DNA of 64,000 nt from Bacteroidales bacterium (GTDB lineage: Bacteria > Bacteroidota > Bacteroidia > Bacteroidales > Paludibacteraceae), in assembly GCA_022784645.1 (NCBI GenBank), contig JALFZG010000066.1, positions 1-64,000 on the forward strand, given 5' to 3'. The position numbers and the translations under genes are program-made. Position 1 is the stretch's first letter. Each line of letters opens with the position of its first letter. Of this stretch, positions 1 to 6,971 are shown piece after piece. The notes below the pieces were generated by a model, which worked only from the letters and a program-made list of their open reading frames with translations, was not told the DNA's origin and searched no databases.

Positions 1-1
1 C

Positions 2-142
2 GCGCTCTTCCTGCCGCCACGAGGCGAGATTGACCCTACCGTTCTGACCGCCTATGGCGAGACCCTCACCTTCGTAGGAGCGCTCATAGGTATTGACTAC
101 CACTACAGGGAGAAGGGCCCTAAGGGGCCCGCAGCCCTGTAG
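2..142 (+). CDS. 3' end of a small membrane protein (partial, holin-like?)
   Basis: The reading frame is open from the window edge and ends at TAG 140-142, giving the last 46 residues. The visible protein contains LPPRGEIDPTVLTAYGE followed by a hydrophobic stretch (TLTFVGALIGIDYHY) and a basic end. A Pro-rich turn, a short amphipathic linker and a final membrane helix ending in a charged tail resemble small holin-like or phage-type membrane proteins of Bacteroidales; that likeness is from memory of the pattern, not from a search. The last codons (REKGPKGPAAL) fall inside a GGGCCC inverted repeat that leads straight into the GTTCCA hairpin array, so the C terminus may have been rewritten by repeat expansion. 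It could belong to the same unit as the micro-ORF downstream. Function is not assigned. Confidence 0.55.
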   Translation, partial: ALFLPPRGEIDPTVLTAYGETLTFVGALIGIDYHYREKGPKGPAAL

Positions 143-146
143 GGTG

Positions 147-418
147 GTTCCAAGAGCGCTTCGCGCGTTCCAGTAGCCCTGCGGGCGTTCCAATAGGCCG
201 GAGGCCGTTCCAATTGCGCTTCGCGCGTTCCAGAGGCGGATAATGGGACGGAGATAATATAGGGATTTATCCCGTCCTGCCAACAAACAATACAAGGACC
301 GCAAGAAAGCCTTGCTGGCGTTCCAGATGCGCCAAGGCGCGTTCCATTAGCGCTTCGCGCGTTCCAGAAGCCTGCGGGCGTTCCATTGGCCAAAGGCCGT
401 TCCAATAGCGCTGAGCGC
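147..418. repeat. Arrays of ~20-bp GTTCCA hairpin units
   Basis: Four exact 20-bp units run at 147-166, 167-186, 187-206 and 207-226, each GTTCCA plus 3 nt plus an 11-nt palindrome; a fifth GTTCCA begins at 227. Five more units of 19-21 bp run from 320 to 418. The stems differ but stay paired: GCGC/GCGC, GCCC/GGGC, GGCC/GGCC, GCGCC/GGCGC, with 2-4 nt loops. The 93 bp between the two arrays hold the GGACGG hairpin module. No unit creates a stop codon on the reverse strand, which explains a long spurious open frame there. Confidence 0.9.
246..277. repeat. GGACGG hairpin module, copy 1
   Basis: GGACGGAGATAA pairs with TTATCCCGTCC across a short A-rich loop with one bulged A. The same module, with a different but still pairing distal arm, recurs at 30653-30684. 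Both are followed by TGCCAAC(A/G)AACAATAC, so the shared block runs about 55 bp. Confidence 0.7.
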
Positions 419-439
419 GTCCCTGATGGTTTCAGGAAA

Positions 440-618
440 GAGAAATTTTGTTTAATTTTGCTTAATTTTGTTCTTTTTAAAATAACAAGATTATTCAACG
501 AGCATAGCTCTATTCTCAAGATTATTCTTTTATTCGACAACGAGAAATAATTTTGTAAAATTTTGAGAATTTTGTTCTTTAAAAAAAATATCAACCTGTC
601 TATTTTGTTCTTTATATC
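440..618 (+). other. AT-rich leader upstream of the micro-ORF
   Basis: A 180-bp stretch, over 75% A+T, that contains three copies of a TTTTGTTCTTT-like string (about 469, 571 and 603) and an AACGAGAAAT motif. Related sequence in the opposite orientation lies at about 29700-29880 upstream of the second micro-ORF copy. I see no clear TTTG/TAnnTTTG promoter pair. It is likely the 5' leader or promoter zone of the micro-ORF. Confidence 0.5.
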
Positions 619-774
619 ATGGCAAAGAAAGATAAGAAAGTAAACGCATGGCAAATCATAGTAGCCGTGTTTCAAGCCCTCGCAGCTCTCTTCGGCTCGC
701 TCAAGAAGTCGCACGACTCGGCCAAAGAGACCCTCTCTAACTCCCCCTGGGAGGGGGAAGACCGTTCCAAGTAG
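619..774 (+). CDS. Conserved 51-aa micro-protein (smalltalk-like?), copy 1
   Basis: ATG 619 to TAG 772-774 encodes MAKKDKKVNAWQIIVAVFQA followed by LAALFGSLKKSHDSAK and a variable tail. A lysine-rich start leads into one predicted amphipathic/hydrophobic helix (residues 11-28) and a basic end, a layout like the short single-helix proteins named smalltalk in Bacteroidales annotation; the match is by pattern only. The first 36 residues recur identically in the minus-strand copy at 29390-29695, while the tails differ completely, which argues that the N-terminal part is the selected segment. The stop codon lies inside the first GTTCCA hairpin unit, so the array seems to have captured the 3' end. 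A stem-loop terminator follows at 878-910. Function unknown. Confidence 0.6.
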   Translation: MAKKDKKVNAWQIIVAVFQALAALFGSLKKSHDSAKETLSNSPWEGEDRSK

Positions 775-832
775 AGCCTGCGGCTCTGTTCCAGAAGCCT
801 GTGGCTGTTCCAATTGCCCTTCGGGCGTTCCA
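764..832. repeat. GTTCCA hairpin array downstream of the micro-ORF
   Basis: Three units, 764-787, 788-806 and 807-826, plus a partial one at 827. Stems are AGAGCC/GGCTCT, AGCC/GGCT and GCCC/GGGC, each around a TGC, TGT or TTC loop, so both arms change together. The first unit overlaps the stop codon of the micro-ORF. Confidence 0.85.
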
Positions 833-877
833 AGACTCCTCAGCCAACGAATAAATTCTGCTGCGGATAAATAAAGG

Positions 878-910
878 AAATCCCATCGCGAAAGCGGTGG
901 GATTTTTTTT
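878..910 (+). terminator. Rho-independent terminator of the micro-ORF unit
   Basis: AAATCCCATCGC, loop GAAA, GCGGTGGGATTT, then a T run to 910. The same stem-loop occurs at 57686-57712 (loop GAA) and, with the T run lost, inverted at 29488-29513. It is preceded by a conserved block at about 849-875 that is shared by all three copies. Confidence 0.8.
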
Positions 911-917
911 ACAAAAA

Positions 918-950
918 GTTCACAAAGTTCACACATTTTAGAGTAAGGGT
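918..950. repeat. Terminal repeat (right end) of miniature element, copy 1
   Basis: GTTCACAAAGTTCACACATT continues to AGAGTAAGGGT, the same sequence as the right ends at 57720 and 30975 except that one 9-bp GTTCACAAA unit is missing. The matching left end is not found between 1 and 918, so the element either begins outside the window or is truncated. The end lies 34 bp from the stop codon of the PepSY-like gene on the minus strand. Confidence 0.75.
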
Positions 951-984
951 GTCAACTTTTGCGGATAAGATATCCTTAGGAAGC

Positions 985-1428
985 TTAATCGATGTCGATT
1001 ACCTGAAAATCTTTGTTGAAGGTAATCTCCAATCCGTTATTCAACTCTACTTCGTATTCATTCCGCTTCATTTCATACTTACGGACTTTATACTCAGGGT
1101 ACGTCTGCTGGAGATAGGTGTTGATTGCCTTGGGAATCAGCGCGGTAGGCACTGCTTCTTGTTTGCATTCTACCTCTGTTACGTTTCCGTTTTTGTCAAA
1201 CTCAACTTTCGTGCCGTTGTTAAGCACTACGTCATAGTTTTTCTCGAGTAATCCGACTTCGATAGTGGCGAGTGCCACCTTTTGATTCTTAAAATGCTGC
1301 GAAAGAATGGTTTGCGCTTTTGCGGGGAGCTCTTTCACTTGGATAGGCTTGTCGTTGTCAGCATGAGCCGGAGCCATGAATGCTACTAAGCAGATGGCCA
1401 TCAGAAAAATTTTCAAAGTTCTTTTCAT
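985..1428 (-). CDS. PepSY-like periplasmic protein
   Basis: A 147-residue exported protein. Residues 1-23 form a signal peptide (MKRTLKIFLMAICLVAFMAPAHA). Two similar halves follow, about 28-85 and 92-147, each with an amphipathic helix (LPAKAQTILSQHF; IPKAINTYLQQTYP) and a beta-hairpin containing (V/E)xLNNGxxxxFxK. This two-repeat layout is that of the PepSY_like (DUF2874) family common in Bacteroidales. Members are small periplasmic proteins of unclear role, often proposed to bind or inhibit proteins. It lies 115 bp downstream of the lipoprotein amylase on the same strand and could be its last operon member, though no shared promoter can be shown. Its 3' end faces the miniature-element end at 918-950. 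Confidence 0.85.
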   Translation of the reverse strand: MKRTLKIFLMAICLVAFMAPAHADNDKPIQVKELPAKAQTILSQHFKNQKVALATIEVGLLEKNYDVVLNNGTKVEFDKNGNVTEVECKQEAVPTALIPKAINTYLQQTYPEYKVRKYEMKRNEYEVELNNGLEITFNKDFQVIDID

Positions 1429-1543
1429 ACTTGTGGATGTTTAGAAATTATTAATAAATTGTTTAAAGGCAGGTCCTAAAAAATTCGCTTTTATAGCGGA
1501 CGGAAATTTAGAATCTACTCGAGTTCTATTTTTTGTTATTAGG

Positions 1544-3955
1544 CTACCATTGTGTGCGGATGACGGGTGCTTCCAATGAGCGGCCCGTAAGGATAAGCAG
1601 ATCGCCCGGCCGGAGCACAATCTCGGTAGGCAGCACGGCAGACTCGCTCTGCTGGATGTCCGCAGCAAGGGTGCTACTGCTGCTGAGGTAGAAATGCCAA
1701 TTGCCTTCGGGCAGGGTGAGCGTCTGCGGCTCGTCAGGGGAGAAATTGGCGGCAGCAAACACGTCTGTTCCCCATTGAATGGTACGCAGTTTGCGTCCGC
1801 TACTGATGCTAACAGCCGTAGGGTCGCCTGCAAACACTTCGGGTAAGAGGCGCGTCCGCAATTGGCAAACTTGCGCCACAGCCGTATAGGCAGCCATGCG
1901 GTGAGGGTCGGTGAAATAGCCATACTGCTCCGGCCGTGGTTTGGTGGCGCAACGGTTGTCATTCGATGTGCCATTGGGCTGCGAAGCTGACGAGTTGATA
2001 GAGAAATCATACCCAATCTCTTCATATTGCCAAATCATGTGCGGCCCATTCAGCAACACGTTGAATGCTACATTGGCTGCCACCCTACCCAGGCGAACCG
2101 AATCCACAGTCTTGATGGCCGTGTTATAGCCGTATTTCTTGCATTTATACTGCATGCGCTCTTCATCGTGGCTCTCGCAATAGGTTACGTAGCCATCTTT
2201 ATTTGCATCCTGAAAACCATCGCCATCTTTGAGCCAACCCATTGCCGTTTGGCAGTAAGCGTTGTTGGTGTTCTGCCAGCAGAGCATGCCGTTTTGGATC
2301 AGTTTCGGACGGTCTGAGCCCATGGAACTGCCCCAATGTTCGAGGATGAAATAGGCTTCTGGATCGGCTGCGCAAACGCCATTCTGATAATAGTCAAGCA
2401 GGTTGCTGACGGCATTGTAAGACGTGCCGCAAAGACCATGACTCAAATCCATTCGATAGCCATCGATATGGTAGTTCTCAATCCAATAACGGAGCGCACG
2501 CGTGAACATATCATGTGCGGGCGGGAAGTCGTGGTTCCAATCCTCATATACGTTGTCAGAATGCGGAGGCGTAACGTTGAACCATGGGTTGTTCTTCAAG
2601 TCGGCACCATAGGGATAGAGCTTGTTCATGGGGTTCAGCCCAGTGGCGTGATTAAACACCATATCCATGATGACCGCCATTCCGCGAGCGTGAATAGAGT
2701 CAATCAGTTCACAGAAATCGCGCTCCGAACCATAGGCTTTGTCGATAGCGAAATAGTGATTGGGCGAGTAGCCCCAGTTGTAGTTGCCATCAAACTCGCA
2801 AACGGGCATCAGTTCGATAGCATTTACGCCCAACTGCTGGATATAATCGAGGCGTTCCATCAGCCCTCGGAAAGAGCGTTCGGGCGTGTAATCATACACC
2901 CATAGCTCGTAGATGATGAGGTTATTCTTATCCGGTTTGTCAAACGTAAGGGTGGCATTTGACCATTGATACGGCTGTTTTCCGGGCTGGAGCACACTCA
3001 CGTAACCCCCATCTGCACCTTTGAGCGGATAAGCAAGCAGGTCGGGATGGAGCTTGGATGGCTCGTATGCATCATCGGGGTGGAGCAACATCTCAGAGAA
3101 GAGGTCGGAGATCTGCTTCGTAACGCCATCTGCACGCATCACAGCATATTGAAAGCGATACTCTTTACCGGGTTGGAGCCCAGTGAGCGTAATCCAAAAG
3201 AACGCGCCATCACGCTTCATCTGATAGTCGTGAGAGAGTTTCCAGTCGGTCATATCGCCTATCACGTACACGTATTGGGCCGGCTCTGTTTTGCTTCCTG
3301 CGTAGGTGCAAAGCGTTACGCGAGAAGGGTCGGCAGAGTCGTAATAGATACCATTATAGATACCCTCCGGACGCGCTTGTTCAACCGTAGGATGAGGCTC
3401 AAACCCCTCCCAAATGCCTGAGGAGGTGTTGTCCTCTCCGAAATACACGAAGATATCGCCGCCATCGGCCGTTTTTCCTTCACAAGAGCCACCGGGGCCA
3501 TCGTGGAAGACGAAGCAGAGGGCTCGCACGTCCGTGCCTTCTGGACAGCCGTAAAACTCCGTAACAGAGGGTATATCGAGCACCCACCAGATGCTATCTT
3601 TGCGTAGTTCGGGCGTGTCGGCTCCGCGCCATTCAGATTTGGTGAATTTCCAATCCGAACCATTTTTGGATTCAGCCGTCAGCAAACCGGTATGCGCAAA
3701 GCATTTCTCGGCATTAGCCATGCCGCCATTGCCTTTGGTAGGGTTGAAGTAGATAGCAATAGGACCGGTATAGCCGGAGTCTAATTTGGCAGGAATAGTG
3801 GAGATGAGCTGATCTACGCTGATAATGATGCTATCCACGGGGTCCGGCCCCGGTGGCGAAATAATCGGCTCATCGTGGCAACTTGTCAGCCCCGCCATCA
3901 AAGCGATGATACTGATACCTATAGAATATTTCTTGAATAAAAAAGTTTTCTTCAT
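1544..3955 (-). CDS. GH13 alpha-amylase-family lipoprotein
   Basis: An 803-residue secreted glycoside hydrolase acting on alpha-1,4-glucans. I start it at the ATG at 3955, because the protein then opens with a lipoprotein signal (MKKTFLFKKYSIGISIIALM, lipobox GLTSC); the upstream ATG at 3982 adds nine residues before it. Order: lipoprotein signal, starch-binding-like beta domain (about 45-180), a CBM48/early-set-like domain (about 200-285), then the catalytic barrel (about 345-680) and a C-terminal beta domain. The GH13 motifs are intact: MDMVFNHATG, GYRMD (nucleophile D503), ILEHWG (acid/base E539) and ESHDE (D597). Lipid anchoring suggests the outer membrane. It is 75 bp downstream of another amylase on the same strand. 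No SusC/SusD pair is adjacent, so this is not a standard starch-utilisation locus. Confidence 0.92.
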   Translation of the reverse strand: MKKTFLFKKYSIGISIIALMAGLTSCHDEPIISPPGPDPVDSIIISVDQLISTIPAKLDSGYTGPIAIYFNPTKGNGGMANAEKCFAHTGLLTAESKNGSDWKFTKSEWRGADTPELRKDSIWWVLDIPSVTEFYGCPEGTDVRALCFVFHDGPGGSCEGKTADGGDIFVYFGEDNTSSGIWEGFEPHPTVEQARPEGIYNGIYYDSADPSRVTLCTYAGSKTEPAQYVYVIGDMTDWKLSHDYQMKRDGAFFWITLTGLQPGKEYRFQYAVMRADGVTKQISDLFSEMLLHPDDAYEPSKLHPDLLAYPLKGADGGYVSVLQPGKQPYQWSNATLTFDKPDKNNLIIYELWVYDYTPERSFRGLMERLDYIQQLGVNAIELMPVCEFDGNYNWGYSPNHYFAIDKAYGSERDFCELIDSIHARGMAVIMDMVFNHATGLNPMNKLYPYGADLKNNPWFNVTPPHSDNVYEDWNHDFPPAHDMFTRALRYWIENYHIDGYRMDLSHGLCGTSYNAVSNLLDYYQNGVCAADPEAYFILEHWGSSMGSDRPKLIQNGMLCWQNTNNAYCQTAMGWLKDGDGFQDANKDGYVTYCESHDEERMQYKCKKYGYNTAIKTVDSVRLGRVAANVAFNVLLNGPHMIWQYEEIGYDFSINSSASQPNGTSNDNRCATKPRPEQYGYFTDPHRMAAYTAVAQVCQLRTRLLPEVFAGDPTAVSISSGRKLRTIQWGTDVFAAANFSPDEPQTLTLPEGNWHFYLSSSSTLAADIQQSESAVLPTEIVLRPGDLLILTGRSLEAPVIRTQW

Positions 3956-3984
3956 GTATTTTTCCAAATCAGTTATGCTCAAAC

Positions 3985-4029
3985 TTTTAGACTCTTAGTC
4001 TTTTTGACTCTTTGTCTCTTTGTCTCTTT
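3985..4029. repeat. Short pyrimidine/purine direct repeats between amylase genes
   Basis: CTCTTTGT/CTCTTT-type 8-bp units repeat three times, next to a small inverted repeat GACTCTTAGTC. This fills most of the 75-bp gap between the two amylase genes. A mild simple-sequence tract; no function is evident. Confidence 0.6.
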
Positions 4030-5790
4030 TTATTTCACTCTTCTACCCATTGCGTCATAGAGTTGTCCATCTCGTTCGATGAAGATATGGCCATCAATCA
4101 TGCGCTTACGGGTACCGATTTCAGAAGGAAGTTGCTCAATCGCAGTGATGTTATCCGAGAGGAAGAGGGTATAACCATCTCCGTTCACCACCTGATGGAA
4201 TCCCACTGGGGCAGTAAGATCGCGAGCCGAGCCGAGGCGCACGATCAGTTGTCCGCGATGACCGGTGATAGTAGCCGAATAGAAGTTGGTGCCGGCCGTT
4301 TCATCGCTTACTACTGATTCGGAATGGATGCCAGCAGCTTTGCGTGCATAAATCATCTGACTGATTTCTGATTCAAACGCCTTGAAATGGGGCCAGAAAA
4401 CGCAAGGAATACCCGGCATGGAGAGGATATACGCATTGGCTTGAAGCACCTTGGAGCGGTTAGCCGTTTCGTAGATGTCGCAGTTGTAAGCGATGAACTG
4501 ATTATCCTTGCTGTCAGAACGTTCGAAGGTGTCGTGGTTGTCAATAAACGTTACGGCATACTTCTGCAAGTTGCGACCGCGGAGACTGTTGGATGGGTTG
4601 CGTAGTCCAGTATAATAGCCCTTGCCAAGTTGGTCACGGAGCACGTATTTGAGCGGGAAATCAAAGACCATGGTGTTGTATTTCGTGCTTTTGAGATAAC
4701 TCATAATCGCATCGATACCATCCCAATACTCTCCTACGGAAAAATACGGGTCAGTAGCTACATTGTATTGGCTCACGAATCTACCTGAGTAGCCCTTCAC
4801 CATATCATATCGGAAGCCATCGAAGCCCATCTCGGTCTGCATCCATTGGAGGTACGCCGTAATAGCTTCCTGCACGTATTCGGAAGTGTGATCAAGGTCT
4901 CGGCAGCCACCATCATTGGTGCCTGTATCGCTGTTACCGCGGAGAGTGGAACCATAGCAGGTTGAGCCGCTTTGCGTAAACGCCTCATCGCCCGAACAGA
5001 TATGTTCAGAAGTAAGTTGATAAGAGCCGAATGTGCCGAAATCCTCGTTGTAGAAGTCGCACCAATTGGATTTGTTGCCTCTATGATTCACCACGATGTC
5101 GGCTACGGCTTTGGATCCTCCGCGGTGGAGCGCTTGAATGAGCAGTTTTAAGTTGGCTGCTGAGCCCCAGGTGCTCGTTTGGTTGCTCCATTTCTTGGGA
5201 TAATAACCCACGCCATCAGCTTGTGCAGAGGGCGGGAACCATACGAGGGTAAACAGATTGCGGATAGTAGTGGTATCGGCCAGCAGATTTGCCCATTTCG
5301 TGAGCCCGTATTTGGTGCGGCTGTATGAATCCCAATAGAAAGCTTGCAGCATCACGTCCTCTGATTCTGCGGGCACGCCCGTTACGCCGATATTCGTAGT
5401 ATCGATAACGTTGTTGCCATCGCCCGTCAAGCAGATATTCGTGCCATCAAACGTGATACGGAGGTTTTGCGTCTCGGTAGTGGTGAAACATATATTACCA
5501 TCGCCATCGCTGTTGCCCTCGATATTGGAGCAGTCTTGGCTGAAACGTGCGAAGCCATAGTTGGTGTTCCAGTTACCAACCGTTATCTTAAACTGATAAT
5601 AACCGGCCGGAACATTGGCAAATGCAGCTATATGGATGCCTGCGGAGTCCGTCATGAGGGTGCCCGCTGGATTCCAATTTTTGCCATCGCACCACGGATT
5701 TCCGGACGTGCCATTGCCGGCTACATAGTAGGCAGCAGATGTATATATGCTGATGATTGTAAAGCAAACGAGTAAGATACTTTTCTTCAT
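4030..5790 (-). CDS. Secreted GH13 alpha-amylase
   Basis: A 586-residue exported amylase. Residues 1-19 are a Sec signal (MKKSILLVCFTIISIYTSA) without a lipobox. Residues about 20-130 form a beta-rich N-terminal domain with carbohydrate-binding character (many Trp, Gly, Asp). The catalytic domain begins near DVMLQAFYWDS (145) and carries DIVVNHRG (231-238), GFRYDMVKG (nucleophile D329), VGEYWD (acid/base E354) and FIDNHD (D420), all expected for a plant/bacterial-type alpha-amylase. The end (RDGQLYDAMGRRVK) resembles the tail of the phosphodiester-glycosidase-like protein at 59898 and may be an export or anchoring signal. The start codon lies 2 bp after the trmO stop, so the two are probably cotranscribed. 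Confidence 0.93.
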   Translation of the reverse strand: MKKSILLVCFTIISIYTSAAYYVAGNGTSGNPWCDGKNWNPAGTLMTDSAGIHIAAFANVPAGYYQFKITVGNWNTNYGFARFSQDCSNIEGNSDGDGNICFTTTETQNLRITFDGTNICLTGDGNNVIDTTNIGVTGVPAESEDVMLQAFYWDSYSRTKYGLTKWANLLADTTTIRNLFTLVWFPPSAQADGVGYYPKKWSNQTSTWGSAANLKLLIQALHRGGSKAVADIVVNHRGNKSNWCDFYNEDFGTFGSYQLTSEHICSGDEAFTQSGSTCYGSTLRGNSDTGTNDGGCRDLDHTSEYVQEAITAYLQWMQTEMGFDGFRYDMVKGYSGRFVSQYNVATDPYFSVGEYWDGIDAIMSYLKSTKYNTMVFDFPLKYVLRDQLGKGYYTGLRNPSNSLRGRNLQKYAVTFIDNHDTFERSDSKDNQFIAYNCDIYETANRSKVLQANAYILSMPGIPCVFWPHFKAFESEISQMIYARKAAGIHSESVVSDETAGTNFYSATITGHRGQLIVRLGSARDLTAPVGFHQVVNGDGYTLFLSDNITAIEQLPSEIGTRKRMIDGHIFIERDGQLYDAMGRRVK

Positions 5791-5792
5791 GG

Positions 5793-6494
5793 TTATTTGT
5801 TTTTTCTATTAATATGATCAACGTAGAGGGTGGTATCGATGACGCGGAAATGCACTTCTGCGCCATCATAAACGAGCCCGTACGTTCGATTGGGGTCGTC
5901 TTGATAGGCGGGTCGAGGATCTTGCGAGAGGATCTCCTCAAAAGCGGCCTTGTGGCTGGTGCTGAGCAAACGAAGTTCAGCATCCGGTGCTTGCCAAACG
6001 ACTTTAAGGCGATGGCTGAATGGTGCTTGTGCAAAACCATCAACGGCTTCCGTGTGGGCATCGGAATAGCGGAGATAAGGCTTGATATCATAGATGGGGG
6101 TGCCGTCTAATAAATCAGCTCCACTTACAACGAGTACCAACCCTTCTGCCGTATCTTCTACTCGCAGCAGTTTCACGGAGGTCAGCCCAATGGGGTTCGG
6201 ACGATAGGGGCTGCGGGTAGCGAACACCCCCATCCGCTGATTGCCGCCCAAACGCGGTGGACGAACGGTGGGACTCCACTGCTGCTCTTGCTGTTTGTTG
6301 GCGCTGAAGCCCCATACCAACCACAAATGCGAGAACCCCTCAATGCCGCGGAGTGCTTCACGAATGCGGTATTCCGGCTCAAACACTATGCGCGTGAGCA
6401 ACATCGACTCCTCTCTGCTTTGGCGAGGGATGCCGAACTTCTCAGAAAAACCATTGCGAGCGCGTGCGATAATATGTAATGACGAAAGCGGCAT
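5793..6494 (-). CDS. trmO: tRNA t6A37 N6-methyltransferase TrmO
   Basis: A 233-residue TrmO/YaeB-family enzyme, which uses S-adenosylmethionine to methylate N6-threonylcarbamoyladenosine at position 37 of ANN-decoding tRNAs. The family motifs FGIPRQ, VFEPEYR, WLVWGF, MGVFATRSPYRPNPIGLT and LDGTPIYDIKPYLRYSD are in order. The ATG at 6494 is preferred over 6533 because the family normally begins shortly before the beta-strand leading to FxxKFGIPRQ. The C-terminal 60 residues hold the usual extra TrmO domain. The next gene starts 2 bp later. A terminator at 6567-6592 separates it from tRNA-Phe upstream, so it probably has its own promoter, which I cannot point to. Confidence 0.93.
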   Translation of the reverse strand: MPLSSLHIIARARNGFSEKFGIPRQSREESMLLTRIVFEPEYRIREALRGIEGFSHLWLVWGFSANKQQEQQWSPTVRPPRLGGNQRMGVFATRSPYRPNPIGLTSVKLLRVEDTAEGLVLVVSGADLLDGTPIYDIKPYLRYSDAHTEAVDGFAQAPFSHRLKVVWQAPDAELRLLSTSHKAAFEEILSQDPRPAYQDDPNRTYGLVYDGAEVHFRVIDTTLYVDHINRKNK

Positions 6495-6566
6495 TAGATA
6501 ACGAATGAATAGTCGTTTGGGCAAAAAGAGCATGAATTTGCTGGTAAGCTGATTCTGCCTTTAATA

Positions 6567-6592
6567 CGAAAAAAGACTGCGTGAGCAGTCTT
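6567..6592 (-). terminator. Terminator downstream of tRNA-Phe
   Basis: AAGACTGC and GCAGTCTT form a perfect 8-bp stem around a four-base loop. Read on the minus strand it is followed by a run of six T. It lies 7 bp from the 3' end of the tRNA gene. Confidence 0.85.
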
Positions 6593-6598
6593 CTTTTG

Positions 6599-6671
6599 TG
6601 GTGCCAACGGGAATCGAACCAGTGACACAAGGATTTTCAGTCCTTTGCTCTACCAACTGAGCTATGGCACC
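6599..6671 (-). tRNA. tRNA-Phe (GAA)
   Basis: On the minus strand a 73-nt cloverleaf is seen. The acceptor stem GGTGCCA/TGGCACC is perfect with discriminator A. The D arm is GCTC-AGTTGGTA-GAGC. The anticodon loop CTGAAAATC gives GAA, and the T arm holds GGTTCGATTCC. CCA is not encoded, as is usual in Bacteroidota. A promoter lies at 6757-6788 and a terminator directly downstream, so it appears to be transcribed alone. Confidence 0.97.
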
Positions 6672-6756
6672 ATTACAATCTAAAGAACCTGCCGCAAAAG
6701 CTATTCAGTACCGGCCTTTCTGCCGTCCAAACGTTTGTTCTTCCGAATTGCGGGTG

Positions 6757-6788
6757 CAAAGGTACTGCTTTTTTTTGACATGACCAAA
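6757..6788 (-). promoter_or_regulatory. Bacteroidota promoter of tRNA-Phe
   Basis: On the minus strand the -33 element TTTG (6785-6788) and -7 element TACCTTTG (6757-6764) are 20 bp apart, matching the Bacteroidota primary sigma consensus. The tRNA 5' end is about 86 bp downstream. Confidence 0.75.
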
Positions 6789-6871
6789 TTTTAACGAAAA
6801 AAAATGCAAAAAACTGCTAAAAAAGTGGATTTTTCTTCTTGAATGGTTGTTTTTTGCTATTTCTACCGCGC

Positions 6872-6913
6872 AAAAAACGGCCAACAGCCTGAAATGTGCA
6901 AGACTGTTGGCCG
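6872..6913 (-). terminator. Terminator of the rnf operon
   Basis: A perfect 10-bp stem, CGGCCAACAG/CTGTTGGCCG (6878-6887 and 6904-6913), with a 16-nt loop. On the minus strand six T follow. It lies 58 bp past the rnfA stop codon. The remaining 6672-6756 and 6789-6871 hold no gene. Confidence 0.88.
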
Positions 6914-6971
6914 AAGGGATAAATCGTTCGTGCAACCTGACGAACTGCCATGCTCAGCGATGAATAGGGTA

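Noticed and set aside
147..418. CRISPR array
   Set aside because: Unit period is 20 bp with no unique 30-nt spacers, the repeat is only 6 bp exact, and no cas genes are present.
147..418. Integron attC or group of recombination sites
   Set aside because: No integrase, no R'/R'' core sites, and units are far shorter than attC sites.
103..936. A 277-residue open frame on the minus strand
   Set aside because: Its residues (LERPxAxGT, WNARRATGTREALLE) are the GTTCCA hairpin repeats read in three phases, and it crosses the opposite-strand micro-ORF and a terminator stem. The repeats simply contain no stop codons on that strand.
1441..2025. 194-residue minus-strand frame at the end of the lipoprotein amylase
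   Set aside because: It is in another frame of the amylase coding sequence and has no motif or signal.
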